Assembly (NCBI GenBank): GCA_019695305.1
Contig: JAIBAG010000003.1
Span: 62,001 to 126,000, forward strand
Reading direction: 5' to 3'
Source: a bacterium
GTDB taxonomy: Bacteria; UBA10199; JAIBAG01
DNA: 64,000 bases
The notes under the pieces were generated by a model that saw nothing but the letters and a program-made list of their open reading frames with translations, was not told the DNA's origin and made no database searches. Position 1 is the stretch's first letter; the number at the start of each line of letters is the position of its first letter. The translations under genes and the position numbers were made by a program. Positions 34,437 to 41,699 of the stretch are shown here, one piece after another.

Positions 34437-35798
34437 ATGACTATTACTTTAGAGAGTTCATTTCGTGATCCTTCCGGTTTTGTATTTGAACAAAACGGCC
34501 AAATATTTAGGCAGGTAAATCCTGTTTATAAAATTCATTACGATCATTTGTTGTCTTCTGGTCTCGCTCAAGATCTTATTTCAAAAAATTGTCTTATTCC
34601 CTTTATTGAAAGCCCAGATTTAAGCAAGGAAGGGGCCTATAAAATTTTAAAAGCCGAAAAAATTCCCTTTATTTCCTATCCCTACGAATGGAGTTTTTCC
34701 CAGCTTAAGGATGCGGCATTGTTAACACTAAAAATTGCATTGGCTTCCATTCAAAAAGGAATGATTTTAAAAGATGCCACAGCCTATAATATTCAGTTTT
34801 ACAAAGGTAAGCCCATTCTTATCGATTTATTATCGTTTGAAAAATATGAAGAAGGAACTCCCTGGGTAGCCTACAAACAGTTTTGCCAACATTTTTTAGC
34901 GCCTCTAGCATTAATGGCCCGTGTGGATATTCGTTTGGTGTCACTGCTTAAAAATTATATTGATGGCATTCCGCTCGATTTGGCCTCACAGCTCTTGCCG
35001 TTTTCCACTAAATTTTCGTTTGCTTACCTAACGCATATTCATTGGCATGCTAAAACACAGGCAAAGTATTCGGATGCGCAAACCAAGGTGGTGCGTAAAT
35101 TGCCCAAAAATTCTTTAGTAGCCATGCTGTCACATCTTCAGGATTTTATTAAAAGCCTTGAATGGACACCCCAGGGTACCGAGTGGGCCGACTATTACAG
35201 CGATACCAATTATACTTCCGGCGATCATGAGGAGAAAAAGAAGATTATTTTAGATTGTGTGGGGAGTACTGCTTATACACAAGCCTGGGATTTGGGTGCT
35301 AACACTGGGTTATTTAGCCGTGTTTTGGCCGAAAAAGGAATTCCTGTTATCTCGTTTGATATTGATCCGGCCTGTATAGAAAAAAACTACCGTCAGTGTA
35401 AAAAAGAAAATCGCGATAATATTTTACCGCTCTTTTCCGATTTAACAAATCCAAGTCCGGGTTTGGGTTGGGCACATTCCGAGCGTGATTCCATGATGGG
35501 AAGAGGGCCTGCGCCTTTAGTTATGGCGCTAGCCCTTATTCATCATTTGGCACTATCTAACAATGTGCCTCTTCATAAAGTAGCGTCCTTTTTTGGATCT
35601 ATTTCCCAAAATCTTATTATTGAGTTTGTGCCTAAAGAAGATTCACAGGTTAAGCGTTTACTGGCTACTCGTGAAGATATTTTTCCGCATTATAACGAAT
35701 CTGGATTTGAAGAAGCGTTTGGATCCTATTTTTCTCTTATTAAAAAACAAAAAGTAGGCAGTAGTCACCGTACTCTTTATTTCTTTAAAAAAATATAA
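34437..35798 (+). CDS. Kinase-like N-domain fused to SAM methyltransferase
   Basis: A 453-residue protein. The C-terminal half is a class I methyltransferase with the SAM motif AWDLGANTGLFSRVLAEKG (about residue 280) and FDIDPACIEKNY. The N-terminal half has a kinase-like pattern: ILKDATAYNIQFYKGKPILI then DLLSFEKYEEGTPW, resembling an aspartate-N catalytic loop followed by a metal-binding Asp. Similar proteins are annotated as nodulation NoeA-like methyltransferases, but the biochemical role is not established. It starts two bases after the sulfatase-like gene, so a joint role in surface-polymer modification is likely. Confidence 0.78.
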   Translation: MTITLESSFRDPSGFVFEQNGQIFRQVNPVYKIHYDHLLSSGLAQDLISKNCLIPFIESPDLSKEGAYKILKAEKIPFISYPYEWSFSQLKDAALLTLKIALASIQKGMILKDATAYNIQFYKGKPILIDLLSFEKYEEGTPWVAYKQFCQHFLAPLALMARVDIRLVSLLKNYIDGIPLDLASQLLPFSTKFSFAYLTHIHWHAKTQAKYSDAQTKVVRKLPKNSLVAMLSHLQDFIKSLEWTPQGTEWADYYSDTNYTSGDHEEKKKIILDCVGSTAYTQAWDLGANTGLFSRVLAEKGIPVISFDIDPACIEKNYRQCKKENRDNILPLFSDLTNPSPGLGWAHSERDSMMGRGPAPLVMALALIHHLALSNNVPLHKVASFFGSISQNLIIEFVPKEDSQVKRLLATREDIFPHYNESGFEEAFGSYFSLIKKQKVGSSHRTLYFFKKI

Positions 35799-35874
35799 AT
35801 ACTCTTTTAATCCTTTCGTACAATCCACTGATATCTTGCTATTTTAGCTCTAATTCATTAAAGTTTTAGGCTCA

Positions 35875-37140
35875 ATGAGCCTTTTTTCCAAAAAAGCAAA
35901 ATATAATTATGAGTTGGTGTTTCGTAAACTCATGAGTCAGCTTGAAACCTTAGATTCAAGTAGCGAGCATGTAGAAGAAATGATTCGCTCTATTTTGGGA
36001 ATTGTTCATGCCGATAGTGGTTCACTATTTTTATATCACGATGAAACACGTCAGTTTGTTTTAAATAAGTGGGTAGGCGAAAAACCTCTTCATGTATCCA
36101 TTGAGCACGATTACGAATTTTTACTTTACGTGCGCCAAATTCAAAACGTTCTTTTTAAAGACGAAATTATCCAGGAAAATCGCTATGTCGATATACGTTC
36201 ATCCGGCATTCATTATTTTACCCAAATTGCCTGCCAGGGTGTTATTCCACTCATGTTAAAGAACCGCTGGATTGGTATTTTAAATATTGGCAAGCCACTT
36301 AAAGAAAAAGCTTTTGACGAAGAAGATCGCAGTATTCTTTTATTAATAGGGTATTGGTTTGGGCATCATATTTCTAATCTCACACTCTTTAGCCAAATTA
36401 AGGCACAAAATAAAAAACTGGCCGAAATTACCGAGCTTAAAAACCAGCTGATGGCCAATGTAACGCACGAGTTACGAACACCATTAAATGGCATTTTGGG
36501 TTTAACCGATCTTATTTACGAGGGTAGCGATGGTCCTATTACCGAAGATCAAAAACGTCATTTGGGAATGATAAAAGAGGCCGGTAATTCTCTGCTGGAT
36601 ATTGTTAATAATATACTCTCGCTTATTAAAGTGGAAGCCAGCCGCGGTGAAATTGAGATCCGCCGTTTAGATTTATCGCGCATGGTAGAAGAAGTGGCGG
36701 CCTTGTTTGAAGGAATTAATGCTGCCAATCAAAATGAATTTTTAACCTCGGTTGCTGGTAATACCACGGTATTTGGTGATGAAGATCAAATTAGAACAGT
36801 GCTGATGAATTTAGTGGGGAATGCCGCCAAGTTTACTAAAAACGGCCGCATTGAAGTAACCGCCCAGCGTAGTGGCGAAATGGTACGAGTTGTGGTTCGC
36901 GATACCGGCATTGGTATTTCGGAAGAAGACCAACACAAAATTTTTGAAGAATTTCGTCAGGCTAACGGCAGTATCACGCGTTCGTACGGCGGCACAGGTT
37001 TGGGGCTTACCATTGCTAAAAAAATCATCGAACTCCACGGCGGCCGTATTTGGGTAGATTCTATTTTAGGAAAGGGTGCCGAGTTTTGCTTTACGCTTCC
37101 CATCCGTCCTGGCAAGGTGCATGTGCAGGAATTAAACTAA
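35875..37140 (+). CDS. Soluble GAF-domain histidine kinase
   Basis: A 421-residue sensor kinase without membrane segments. An N-terminal GAF-like domain (about 20-165, for example GSLFLYHDETRQFVLNKWVG) senses a cytoplasmic signal. HisKA has phospho-His in NVTHELRTPLNGILGL (about residue 200). The HATPase domain carries the N-box (MNLVGNAAKFTKNG), G1 DTGIGIS and G2 YGGTGLGLTIAKK. No response regulator is adjacent; the nearest regulators in this window are the FlrC-like activator and the LuxR-type protein, with no evidence of pairing. Start ATG 35875 lacks a strong ribosome site. Confidence 0.92.
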   Translation: MSLFSKKAKYNYELVFRKLMSQLETLDSSSEHVEEMIRSILGIVHADSGSLFLYHDETRQFVLNKWVGEKPLHVSIEHDYEFLLYVRQIQNVLFKDEIIQENRYVDIRSSGIHYFTQIACQGVIPLMLKNRWIGILNIGKPLKEKAFDEEDRSILLLIGYWFGHHISNLTLFSQIKAQNKKLAEITELKNQLMANVTHELRTPLNGILGLTDLIYEGSDGPITEDQKRHLGMIKEAGNSLLDIVNNILSLIKVEASRGEIEIRRLDLSRMVEEVAALFEGINAANQNEFLTSVAGNTTVFGDEDQIRTVLMNLVGNAAKFTKNGRIEVTAQRSGEMVRVVVRDTGIGISEEDQHKIFEEFRQANGSITRSYGGTGLGLTIAKKIIELHGGRIWVDSILGKGAEFCFTLPIRPGKVHVQELN

Positions 37141-37860
37141 CTATCTTTTAAACAATATTTTATTAATAACCGATACGGGATTACGATAAATAGCAAAGCT
37201 TGAGCGGCCATATTCATCGGCTATATTAAGCGTTCTTTTTTTAGATTTATTTTGTTTCATATGCTCCAGTTCTTTAAATAAATCGGGAATGTGGTCTTGA
37301 TCCCAAATTACCATTAAATTACTGTAGCCCATGGAATTTTGTGAGCTAAATCCGCACATACGTTGAGCTTGTTCAAACTGTTGGCGGCTTTTTTGTATAT
37401 GACTGCCAGCATGCAAGCCGGGATCGTGATAGGTGACAGTGGTAGGAGAAATATCGGTGATGACTACGGCGTGAGGGCTGTGTCGGTCCGGTTCTAGGTA
37501 GTTATATTGAACGCAGGCAATTAACACAAAAGGTGCTTCATCATAATTATTTGCGCTATCTAAAATTAATTTATTTTTTTTTATTCCCAGATGCGCACCA
37601 TTGATTAAGCAGGTAGATAAATCGTGCGATTCTAGGCATTGAGCCACAACCCAGGAGGATAAACCCGTTCCGCCTGTTCCTCGGCGGGTAAGCCCCACTT
37701 GTTTTAAAAAATAATCAAGCCAATCAGAATTATTAAAAGGATCACTCCAGGTTTTTCCATCTGCATTAGGTGAGGCCCAAGGTTTAAGATGCATGAGAGC
37801 CATGATCATGCAGTTGAGATTGCAATTAGGAGCTCCGTTAAAGAAGGGGATGTTTTTCAT
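37141..37860 (-). CDS. C39-like papain-fold peptidase-type protein
   Basis: A 239-residue protein with a possible Cys-His-Asp set: NCNLNCMIMAL near the N-terminus, SPHAVVITDI (about residue 130) and TYHDPGLHAG (about 142). The spacing matches C39-like peptidases, but the Cys context is unusual because the usual QCGP is replaced by NCNLNC. No signal peptide is present. The C-terminal 60 residues are basic. Activity and substrate are unknown; it may be a peptidase-fold pseudoenzyme or a toxin or bacteriocin processing-like protein. It converges with the histidine kinase. Confidence 0.6.
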   Translation of the reverse strand: MKNIPFFNGAPNCNLNCMIMALMHLKPWASPNADGKTWSDPFNNSDWLDYFLKQVGLTRRGTGGTGLSSWVVAQCLESHDLSTCLINGAHLGIKKNKLILDSANNYDEAPFVLIACVQYNYLEPDRHSPHAVVITDISPTTVTYHDPGLHAGSHIQKSRQQFEQAQRMCGFSSQNSMGYSNLMVIWDQDHIPDLFKELEHMKQNKSKKRTLNIADEYGRSSFAIYRNPVSVINKILFKR

Positions 37861-37939
37861 CCTTCATACATCGTTTATACGAGAGGGTTTGGTTTAGGCT
37901 ATTTTGCGATATAAGATACTAATATTATTGATAAAAATA

Positions 37940-38809
37940 CTAACTTTTACTTAAAAGAACTTCGGCCACCGTTCCGGCTAAAAAGATAAAACCAATCCAT
38001 CCATTTACTGTAAAAAATGCCATATCTAGCTTAGATAAATCTTTGGGGCTAATAAGGCTATGTTCGTACGCTAAGAAAATAGCCATGATGGCTATAGTAA
38101 TAAAGTAGATGAAGCTTAAATGGAAATTCCAGCCTATAAAAACGAGAGTGGCAATTTCTAACGCGTGAAAGAGACGGGCGATGAAGAGGGATTTTTCTAT
38201 TCCCCATTTAACCACGAGGGAATAAACGCCCTTATCCACATCAAACACATAATCTTGTGCTGCGTAGATGAGGTCAAAGCCGGCCACCCAAAATAAAACG
38301 GATAAGCCGAGGAGGGCGGGAAAAAGATCAAACTGCGCTTTCACCGCAATCCAGGCTCCCAAAGGGGAAAGTCCCAGAGCAAGACCCAAAAAAATTTGCG
38401 TGTAATGGGTGAAGCGTTTAGTGAGCGAATAGAAAAAAAGTATTATTAAAGTAAAAGGTGATAATATAAAGCATAAATTATTGATATATTTAGATATTAT
38501 TATAAAAAATACAGCATTAACAACTACAAATCCAATGACAAAATTGGTTTTTAAAAGTCCTTTTGGAAGATGTCTAATTTGAGTCCGGGGATTTTCGGCA
38601 TCCATTTTAGCATCTACCACCCTATTAAAGCCCATGGCGGCGTTTCGAGCGGTAACCATGGCCAGCACAATTAAGATAAAAAGCTTAAAGGAAGGAAAAC
38701 CGTGTGCCGCGTATAGCATGCTGCTTAAAGCCCAGGGCAGGGCAAACACCGAGTGTGAAAATTTAATCATCTCAAGTGTATGTTTAATTTTGGTGGCTAA
38801 AGCTTCCAT
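37940..38809 (-). CDS. ubiA: UbiA-family aromatic prenyltransferase
   Basis: Attaches a polyprenyl chain to an aromatic acid during quinone synthesis, in the inner membrane. A 289-residue protein with about eight membrane helices. The first Asp motif is NRVVDAKMDAENPRT (about residues 62-76) and the second is QDYVFDVDKG (about 187-196). It overlaps ubiX by 13 bases and ends the ubiE-ubiX-ubiA operon. In bacteria using the futalosine menaquinone route such UbiA is called MqnP; either assignment is possible because the rest of the route is not in the window. Confidence 0.9.
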   Translation of the reverse strand: MEALATKIKHTLEMIKFSHSVFALPWALSSMLYAAHGFPSFKLFILIVLAMVTARNAAMGFNRVVDAKMDAENPRTQIRHLPKGLLKTNFVIGFVVVNAVFFIIISKYINNLCFILSPFTLIILFFYSLTKRFTHYTQIFLGLALGLSPLGAWIAVKAQFDLFPALLGLSVLFWVAGFDLIYAAQDYVFDVDKGVYSLVVKWGIEKSLFIARLFHALEIATLVFIGWNFHLSFIYFITIAIMAIFLAYEHSLISPKDLSKLDMAFFTVNGWIGFIFLAGTVAEVLLSKS

Positions 38810-39345
38810 CTTTTCATCAAATTATTGGGGATACCCAGATGATCCAGAATACGAGATGTCACCGTAGCGGCTACATCCTCAATTGTCTTTGGCTCACTAT
38901 AATATGAGGGATTGGCCGGAATGAGTGTGGCGCCCGCCAGGCTCAAGGTTTCCATGTTTTTAATATGGATGAGCGAAAGAGGGGTTTCGCGCGGCACTAA
39001 AATGAGTTTTCTTTTTTCTTTCAGGAACACATCGGCCGAACGGCTGATAAGATCACTCGCCAAACCTGTAGCAATCCGCGCCATGCTTCCCATACTACAA
39101 GGCACCACTACCATAGCATCGGCCATGGCTGATCCCGAGGCGAAAGGGCAGTTAAAATCGGTATGAGCAAAAGTGTTGAAACCGTAATCTTTAATTGTGG
39201 TATTAATTTCTTCTTTTAAAATGCGTTGGCCATTGGGGCTTGCCATGAGGGCTACTTCGTGTCCGCCTTCGTTTTTAAGAAAGCTTAAGAGCTGATGGGC
39301 ATAAATGGCTCCACTGGCTCCTGTAATGGCAATGACGAGTTTCAT
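38797..39345 (-). CDS. ubiX: UbiX-family flavin prenyltransferase
   Basis: Makes the prenylated FMN cofactor needed by UbiD-type decarboxylases, 182 residues. The FMN-binding start ITGASGAIYAHQLL and the conserved VVPCSMGSMARIATGLASDL (about 81-100), then VPRETPLSLIHIKNM are diagnostic. No ubiD is adjacent. It overlaps ubiE by four bases and ubiA by 13. Confidence 0.93.
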   Translation of the reverse strand: MKLVIAITGASGAIYAHQLLSFLKNEGGHEVALMASPNGQRILKEEINTTIKDYGFNTFAHTDFNCPFASGSAMADAMVVVPCSMGSMARIATGLASDLISRSADVFLKEKRKLILVPRETPLSLIHIKNMETLSLAGATLIPANPSYYSEPKTIEDVAATVTSRILDHLGIPNNLMKRWKL

Positions 39346-40034
39346 TTTACGCCTCGGATAATATCGGCAATACCAAGGGTTAATTTTTTAGCTTCAAGAT
39401 TTTGAAAGCCACCTGCTTTAAAAAGGCCAATAGCTTCGCTAGTAGTAATAAAGCTATCAATAGAGTTATGTAAATAACGATAGGCTTCGCTATTGCCCGA
39501 AACTAATTTGCCCACGGTAGGGAGTAGCACATTGCCGTATGTTTTATGAAAGAGGCGGGTAGTCAAGCGGGTGGGTTTAAAAAATTCTAAAATAAGGACC
39601 ACACCCTCTGGTTTTAACAGGCGGTACATTTCTTTAATGGCTTGGGTGCGATTGGGTAAATTTCTAAATCCAAAGCCACAGAAAATAACATCGTAAGAAG
39701 AATCGGGAAGTCCTGTGTTAAGGGCATCGGCACATAAAATTTGAGTGCGCGACAATTGCTCTTCATTTAATTTGGGTTTCCCCTTTTCAAGCATGGGGGC
39801 TGCAAAATCGAGCGAGGTAACAGTGGAAGCACTAAATTGATTTAAGAACTCTATAGTTAAATCGAGTGTTCCGGCACATAAATCGAGTGCATGAAGAGGG
39901 CTTTGTTTATCGGGATGAATAAGATTGATGGTTTTTTTTCTCCAGCGTTTATCGATACTAAAACTTAACAAATGATTGAGTAAGTCGTACGTAGGAGCAA
40001 TATCAGAAAAAAGGCCTTTAACGTCGGTGTTCAT
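39342..40034 (-). CDS. ubiE: UbiE/MenG quinone methyltransferase
   Basis: SAM-dependent C-methyltransferase for menaquinone and ubiquinone, 230 residues. N-terminal FSDIAPTYDLLNHLLSFSID with KRWRKKTI, SAM motif ALDLCAGTLDLTIEF, and GFGFRNLPNRTQAIKEMYRL are typical. The first gene of the three-gene quinone operon. Upstream at 40035-40126 is the short divergent gap with tRNA-Ala. Confidence 0.93.
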   Translation of the reverse strand: MNTDVKGLFSDIAPTYDLLNHLLSFSIDKRWRKKTINLIHPDKQSPLHALDLCAGTLDLTIEFLNQFSASTVTSLDFAAPMLEKGKPKLNEEQLSRTQILCADALNTGLPDSSYDVIFCGFGFRNLPNRTQAIKEMYRLLKPEGVVLILEFFKPTRLTTRLFHKTYGNVLLPTVGKLVSGNSEAYRYLHNSIDSFITTSEAIGLFKAGGFQNLEAKKLTLGIADIIRGVK

Positions 40035-40067
40035 AGATAACAGCCTGATATCCCATCAATATACGGC

Positions 40068-40099
40068 TTACAAGTTATTATTGACGGAAGTATTATAAT
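40068..40099 (+). promoter_or_regulatory. Possible tRNA-Ala promoter
   Basis: A TATAAT box lies at 40094-40099 and TTACAA at 40068-40073; TTACAA to TATTAT (40091-40096) gives a 17-base spacer. TTGACG at 40081-40086 is an alternative -35 for a weak TTAAAA. Which pair is used cannot be decided. Confidence 0.35.
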
Positions 40100-40126
40100 A
40101 CTGTTAAAAGGTTCGCTCTCAAATTT

Positions 40127-40199
40127 GGGGACGTAGCTCAGCTGGGAGAGCGCCGCAATGGCATTGCGGAGGTCGACGGTTCGATCCCGTTCGTCTCCA
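40127..40199 (+). tRNA. tRNA-Ala (anticodon GGC)
   Basis: A 73-base cloverleaf. The acceptor stem GGGGACG pairs with CGTCTCC (one G-U), the D-arm is GCTCAGCTGGGAGAGC, the anticodon stem CCGCA/TGCGG frames loop ATGGCAT with anticodon GGC, and the T-arm is CGACGGTTCGATCCCGTTCG. The discriminator is A at 40199. CCA is not encoded. Confidence 0.96.
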
Positions 40200-40214
40200 C
40201 TTTTACTTGGTTTA

Positions 40215-40278
40215 TCTCGGGGCCTGTAAGGCCCTGAGAGAAACCTAGAAAAAGTGTGTCCTTAACCGAAGGTTAAGG
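40215..40278 (+). ncRNA. Structured tRNA-Ala trailer with two hairpins
   Basis: Two strong stems follow the tRNA. Hairpin 1 pairs TCTC-G-GGGCC (40215-40224) with GGCCC-T-GAGA (40230-40239), a 10-bp stem with one G-U. Hairpin 2 is CCTTAACC (40260-40267) and GGTTAAGG (40271-40278) with a GAA loop. They precede a third, terminator hairpin. It may be a tRNA 3' trailer, a small RNA or a leader of the ThiE-like gene. No known RNA family was matched by eye. Confidence 0.5.
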
Positions 40279-40296
40279 GCCACCATATTTTATTTG

Positions 40297-40324
40297 AACC
40301 GGCAATAAAAAAGCCGGTTTTTTT
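40297..40324 (+). terminator. Rho-independent terminator abutting the thiE-like start
   Basis: AACCGGC (40297-40303), loop AATAAAAAA, GCCGGTT (40313-40319), T-run to 40324. The ATG of the next gene begins at 40325. It ends tRNA-Ala transcription; the gene downstream then lacks room for a leader or ribosome site of its own. Confidence 0.85.
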
Positions 40325-40927
40325 ATGCATTTATCCAAAGGTTTCTATCCCATTATCGACGAATCTCTCTTAAAAGAACAAAGTCCGTATCAATTAGCTG
40401 AATATTTTTTATCGAAAGGATATCAAACTCTCCAGCTGCGTCTTAAGAATTATAAAATAGAAGATTTTTTGCCAGTCGCTCAAGAAATTTATTATCTCAA
40501 AATTCATAATCCTTTTACCTTCATTATCAATCATCACGTAGATTTAGCCCGTGAGTTAGGAGCGGATGGGGCGCATCTCACTTACCAATCAATGAGCGTT
40601 GCCGAGGCCAGAAAAATATTAGGGCCTGATAAAATTATCGGTGTGTCTGTGCATTCTAGAGAAGAAGCGATTCAGAAAGAAAAAGAGGGAGCAAACTATG
40701 TTACCCTCGGAGCCATCTATAAAACTAAATCAAAACTAGAAGATTATCCGGCGTTAGGCCTTGATGTTTTAAAAAAAACCTGTGCGGCGCTTCAAATTCC
40801 CGTGTTTGCTATAGGTGGGATAAATAGCAGTAATATCAATGACGTTACAAGTGTTGGAGTGGCTGGTTTTTGTGCTTTAGGGGCTGCATTTGAGACAAGT
40901 AAGGCATTGACTAATGATAACAAATAA
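40325..40927 (+). CDS. ThiE-like thiamine phosphate synthase family
   Basis: TIM-barrel protein of 200 residues. FYPIIDESLLKEQSPYQLAE resembles the ThiE start, with INHHVDLARELGADGAHL (about 78-95), GVSVHSREEAIQKEKEGANY, VTLGAIYKTKSK and FAIGGINSSNIND. ThiE couples HMP-PP and thiazole phosphate; TenI is a close paralogue that acts differently. The enzyme residues are too loosely conserved for certainty, so TenI is possible. The ATG directly follows a terminator T-run and no ribosome site is seen. No other thiamine gene is nearby. Its stop lies inside the dyad ahead of vapB. Confidence 0.78.
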   Translation: MHLSKGFYPIIDESLLKEQSPYQLAEYFLSKGYQTLQLRLKNYKIEDFLPVAQEIYYLKIHNPFTFIINHHVDLARELGADGAHLTYQSMSVAEARKILGPDKIIGVSVHSREEAIQKEKEGANYVTLGAIYKTKSKLEDYPALGLDVLKKTCAALQIPVFAIGGINSSNINDVTSVGVAGFCALGAAFETSKALTNDNK

Positions 40928-40943
40928 TATAATTTTGTTATCA
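40915..40943. promoter_or_regulatory. Candidate VapBC-1 operator dyad
   Basis: Perfect 10-bp arms TGATAACAAA (40915-40924) and TTTGTTATCA (40934-40943) with spacer TAATATAAT holding a -10-like box. The right arm ends on the A of the antitoxin ATG. Type II antitoxins usually repress through dyads at this place, so this is a good candidate operator. Confidence 0.55.
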
Positions 40944-41170
40944 TGATGATTCGCACCCAAATTAGCCTTTCTCAGGATGAATATAAGTCTGCAAAAAGAG
41001 AAGCGGAGAAGCGGGGTTTATCTTTAGCTGAATTATTAAGACGTTCTTTAAGAAGTATTATTCCAGTATCCAAAGAAAAACCATGGATGAAGTATGCAGG
41101 CATGGTTGATTCACAAAATCCCAATTCCAGTCAAGAAATAGACGATATTATTTATGGCCAAAAAGATTAG
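40943..41170 (+). CDS. Ribbon-helix-helix antitoxin (VapB-like)
   Basis: A 75-residue protein with an N-terminal ribbon-helix-helix DNA-binding domain (IRTQISLSQDEYKSAKREAE then KRGLSLAELLRRSLR). The C-terminal about 30 residues should bind the toxin. It overlaps the PIN toxin gene by 17 bases, typical of toxin-antitoxin pairs. It neutralises the toxin and likely represses its own operon. Confidence 0.85.
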   Translation: MMIRTQISLSQDEYKSAKREAEKRGLSLAELLRRSLRSIIPVSKEKPWMKYAGMVDSQNPNSSQEIDDIIYGQKD

Positions 41171-41564
41171 TGTTTATGTTGATACGGGTGCTTTTATCGC
41201 GTTTTTAGATCAGGCCGATACGTTTCATCCTCTTTTTTTAAGACTTTTCAGTGATCCTCCCAAATTATTAACCTCATCATTAGTTATTGCAGAGGCTCAG
41301 GCGTGGTTTTTAAAACGTTACGACTCCTACAAAGCTTTGCAATTTATGAGCTTTATAGAAGATTTAAAAAATCTGGAAATTCAAGGAATGGAAAAAACAG
41401 ATATTGCTGGGGCTACACGTGTATTAAGAGATTATTCTGATCAAAAACTTACTTTAGCTGATGCGAGCGGTTTATGGTTGATGAAAAAATTTAAAATAAA
41501 ATCCTGCTGGTCTACAGATAGACATTTAAATCTAACAGGAGTGCCTTTAGTCATTTATCAATAA
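41154..41564 (+). CDS. PIN-domain toxin (VapC-like)
   Basis: A 136-residue PIN ribonuclease. Acidic residues are in YVDTGAFIAFLD (Asp9), VIAEAQAW (Glu near 41), LADASGLWLMKK (Asp near 102) and STDRHL (Asp near 120). VapC toxins cut tRNA or rRNA. The overlap with the RHH antitoxin shows a functional pair. Its stop is four bases before the palindromic element at 41569. Confidence 0.87.
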   Translation: MAKKISVYVDTGAFIAFLDQADTFHPLFLRLFSDPPKLLTSSLVIAEAQAWFLKRYDSYKALQFMSFIEDLKNLEIQGMEKTDIAGATRVLRDYSDQKLTLADASGLWLMKKFKIKSCWSTDRHLNLTGVPLVIYQ

Positions 41565-41568
41565 CTAA

Positions 41569-41699
41569 CAGTCTGTTGACAAAGTATGTTTTAACCACCT
41601 GTCATTCTGAGCGCAGCGAAGAATCCCGTTAAAATTACTCCAGATCCTTCGCTGCGCTCAGGATGACATTGCTTATAAATCGACTTTGTCAACAGACTG
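41569..41699. repeat. Palindromic MITE-like intergenic element
   Basis: Outer arms CAGTCTGTTGACAAAGT (41569-41585) and their exact reverse complement (41683-41699), 17 bp. Inner arms 41600-41625 and 41643-41668 match at 24 of 26 positions. The inner core resembles the widespread TGTCATTCTGAGCG-type repeats. It has no ORF. It lies between the vapC and glpK 3' ends, and its right end adjoins the glpK TAG. It could fold as a long hairpin and act as a shared terminator, and probably was spread by a transposase in trans. Confidence 0.75.

Noticed and set aside
40201-40324. TPP riboswitch before the ThiE-like gene
   Set aside because: CTGAGA is present in a plausible place, but the second conserved core (TAATGCCAGCG-like) is not; the segment is better explained by simple hairpins.
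41569-41699. CRISPR array or integrated phage at the 41.6-kb palindrome
   Set aside because: There are only nested inverted arms, with no regular spacers, and no integrase or phage gene nearby.
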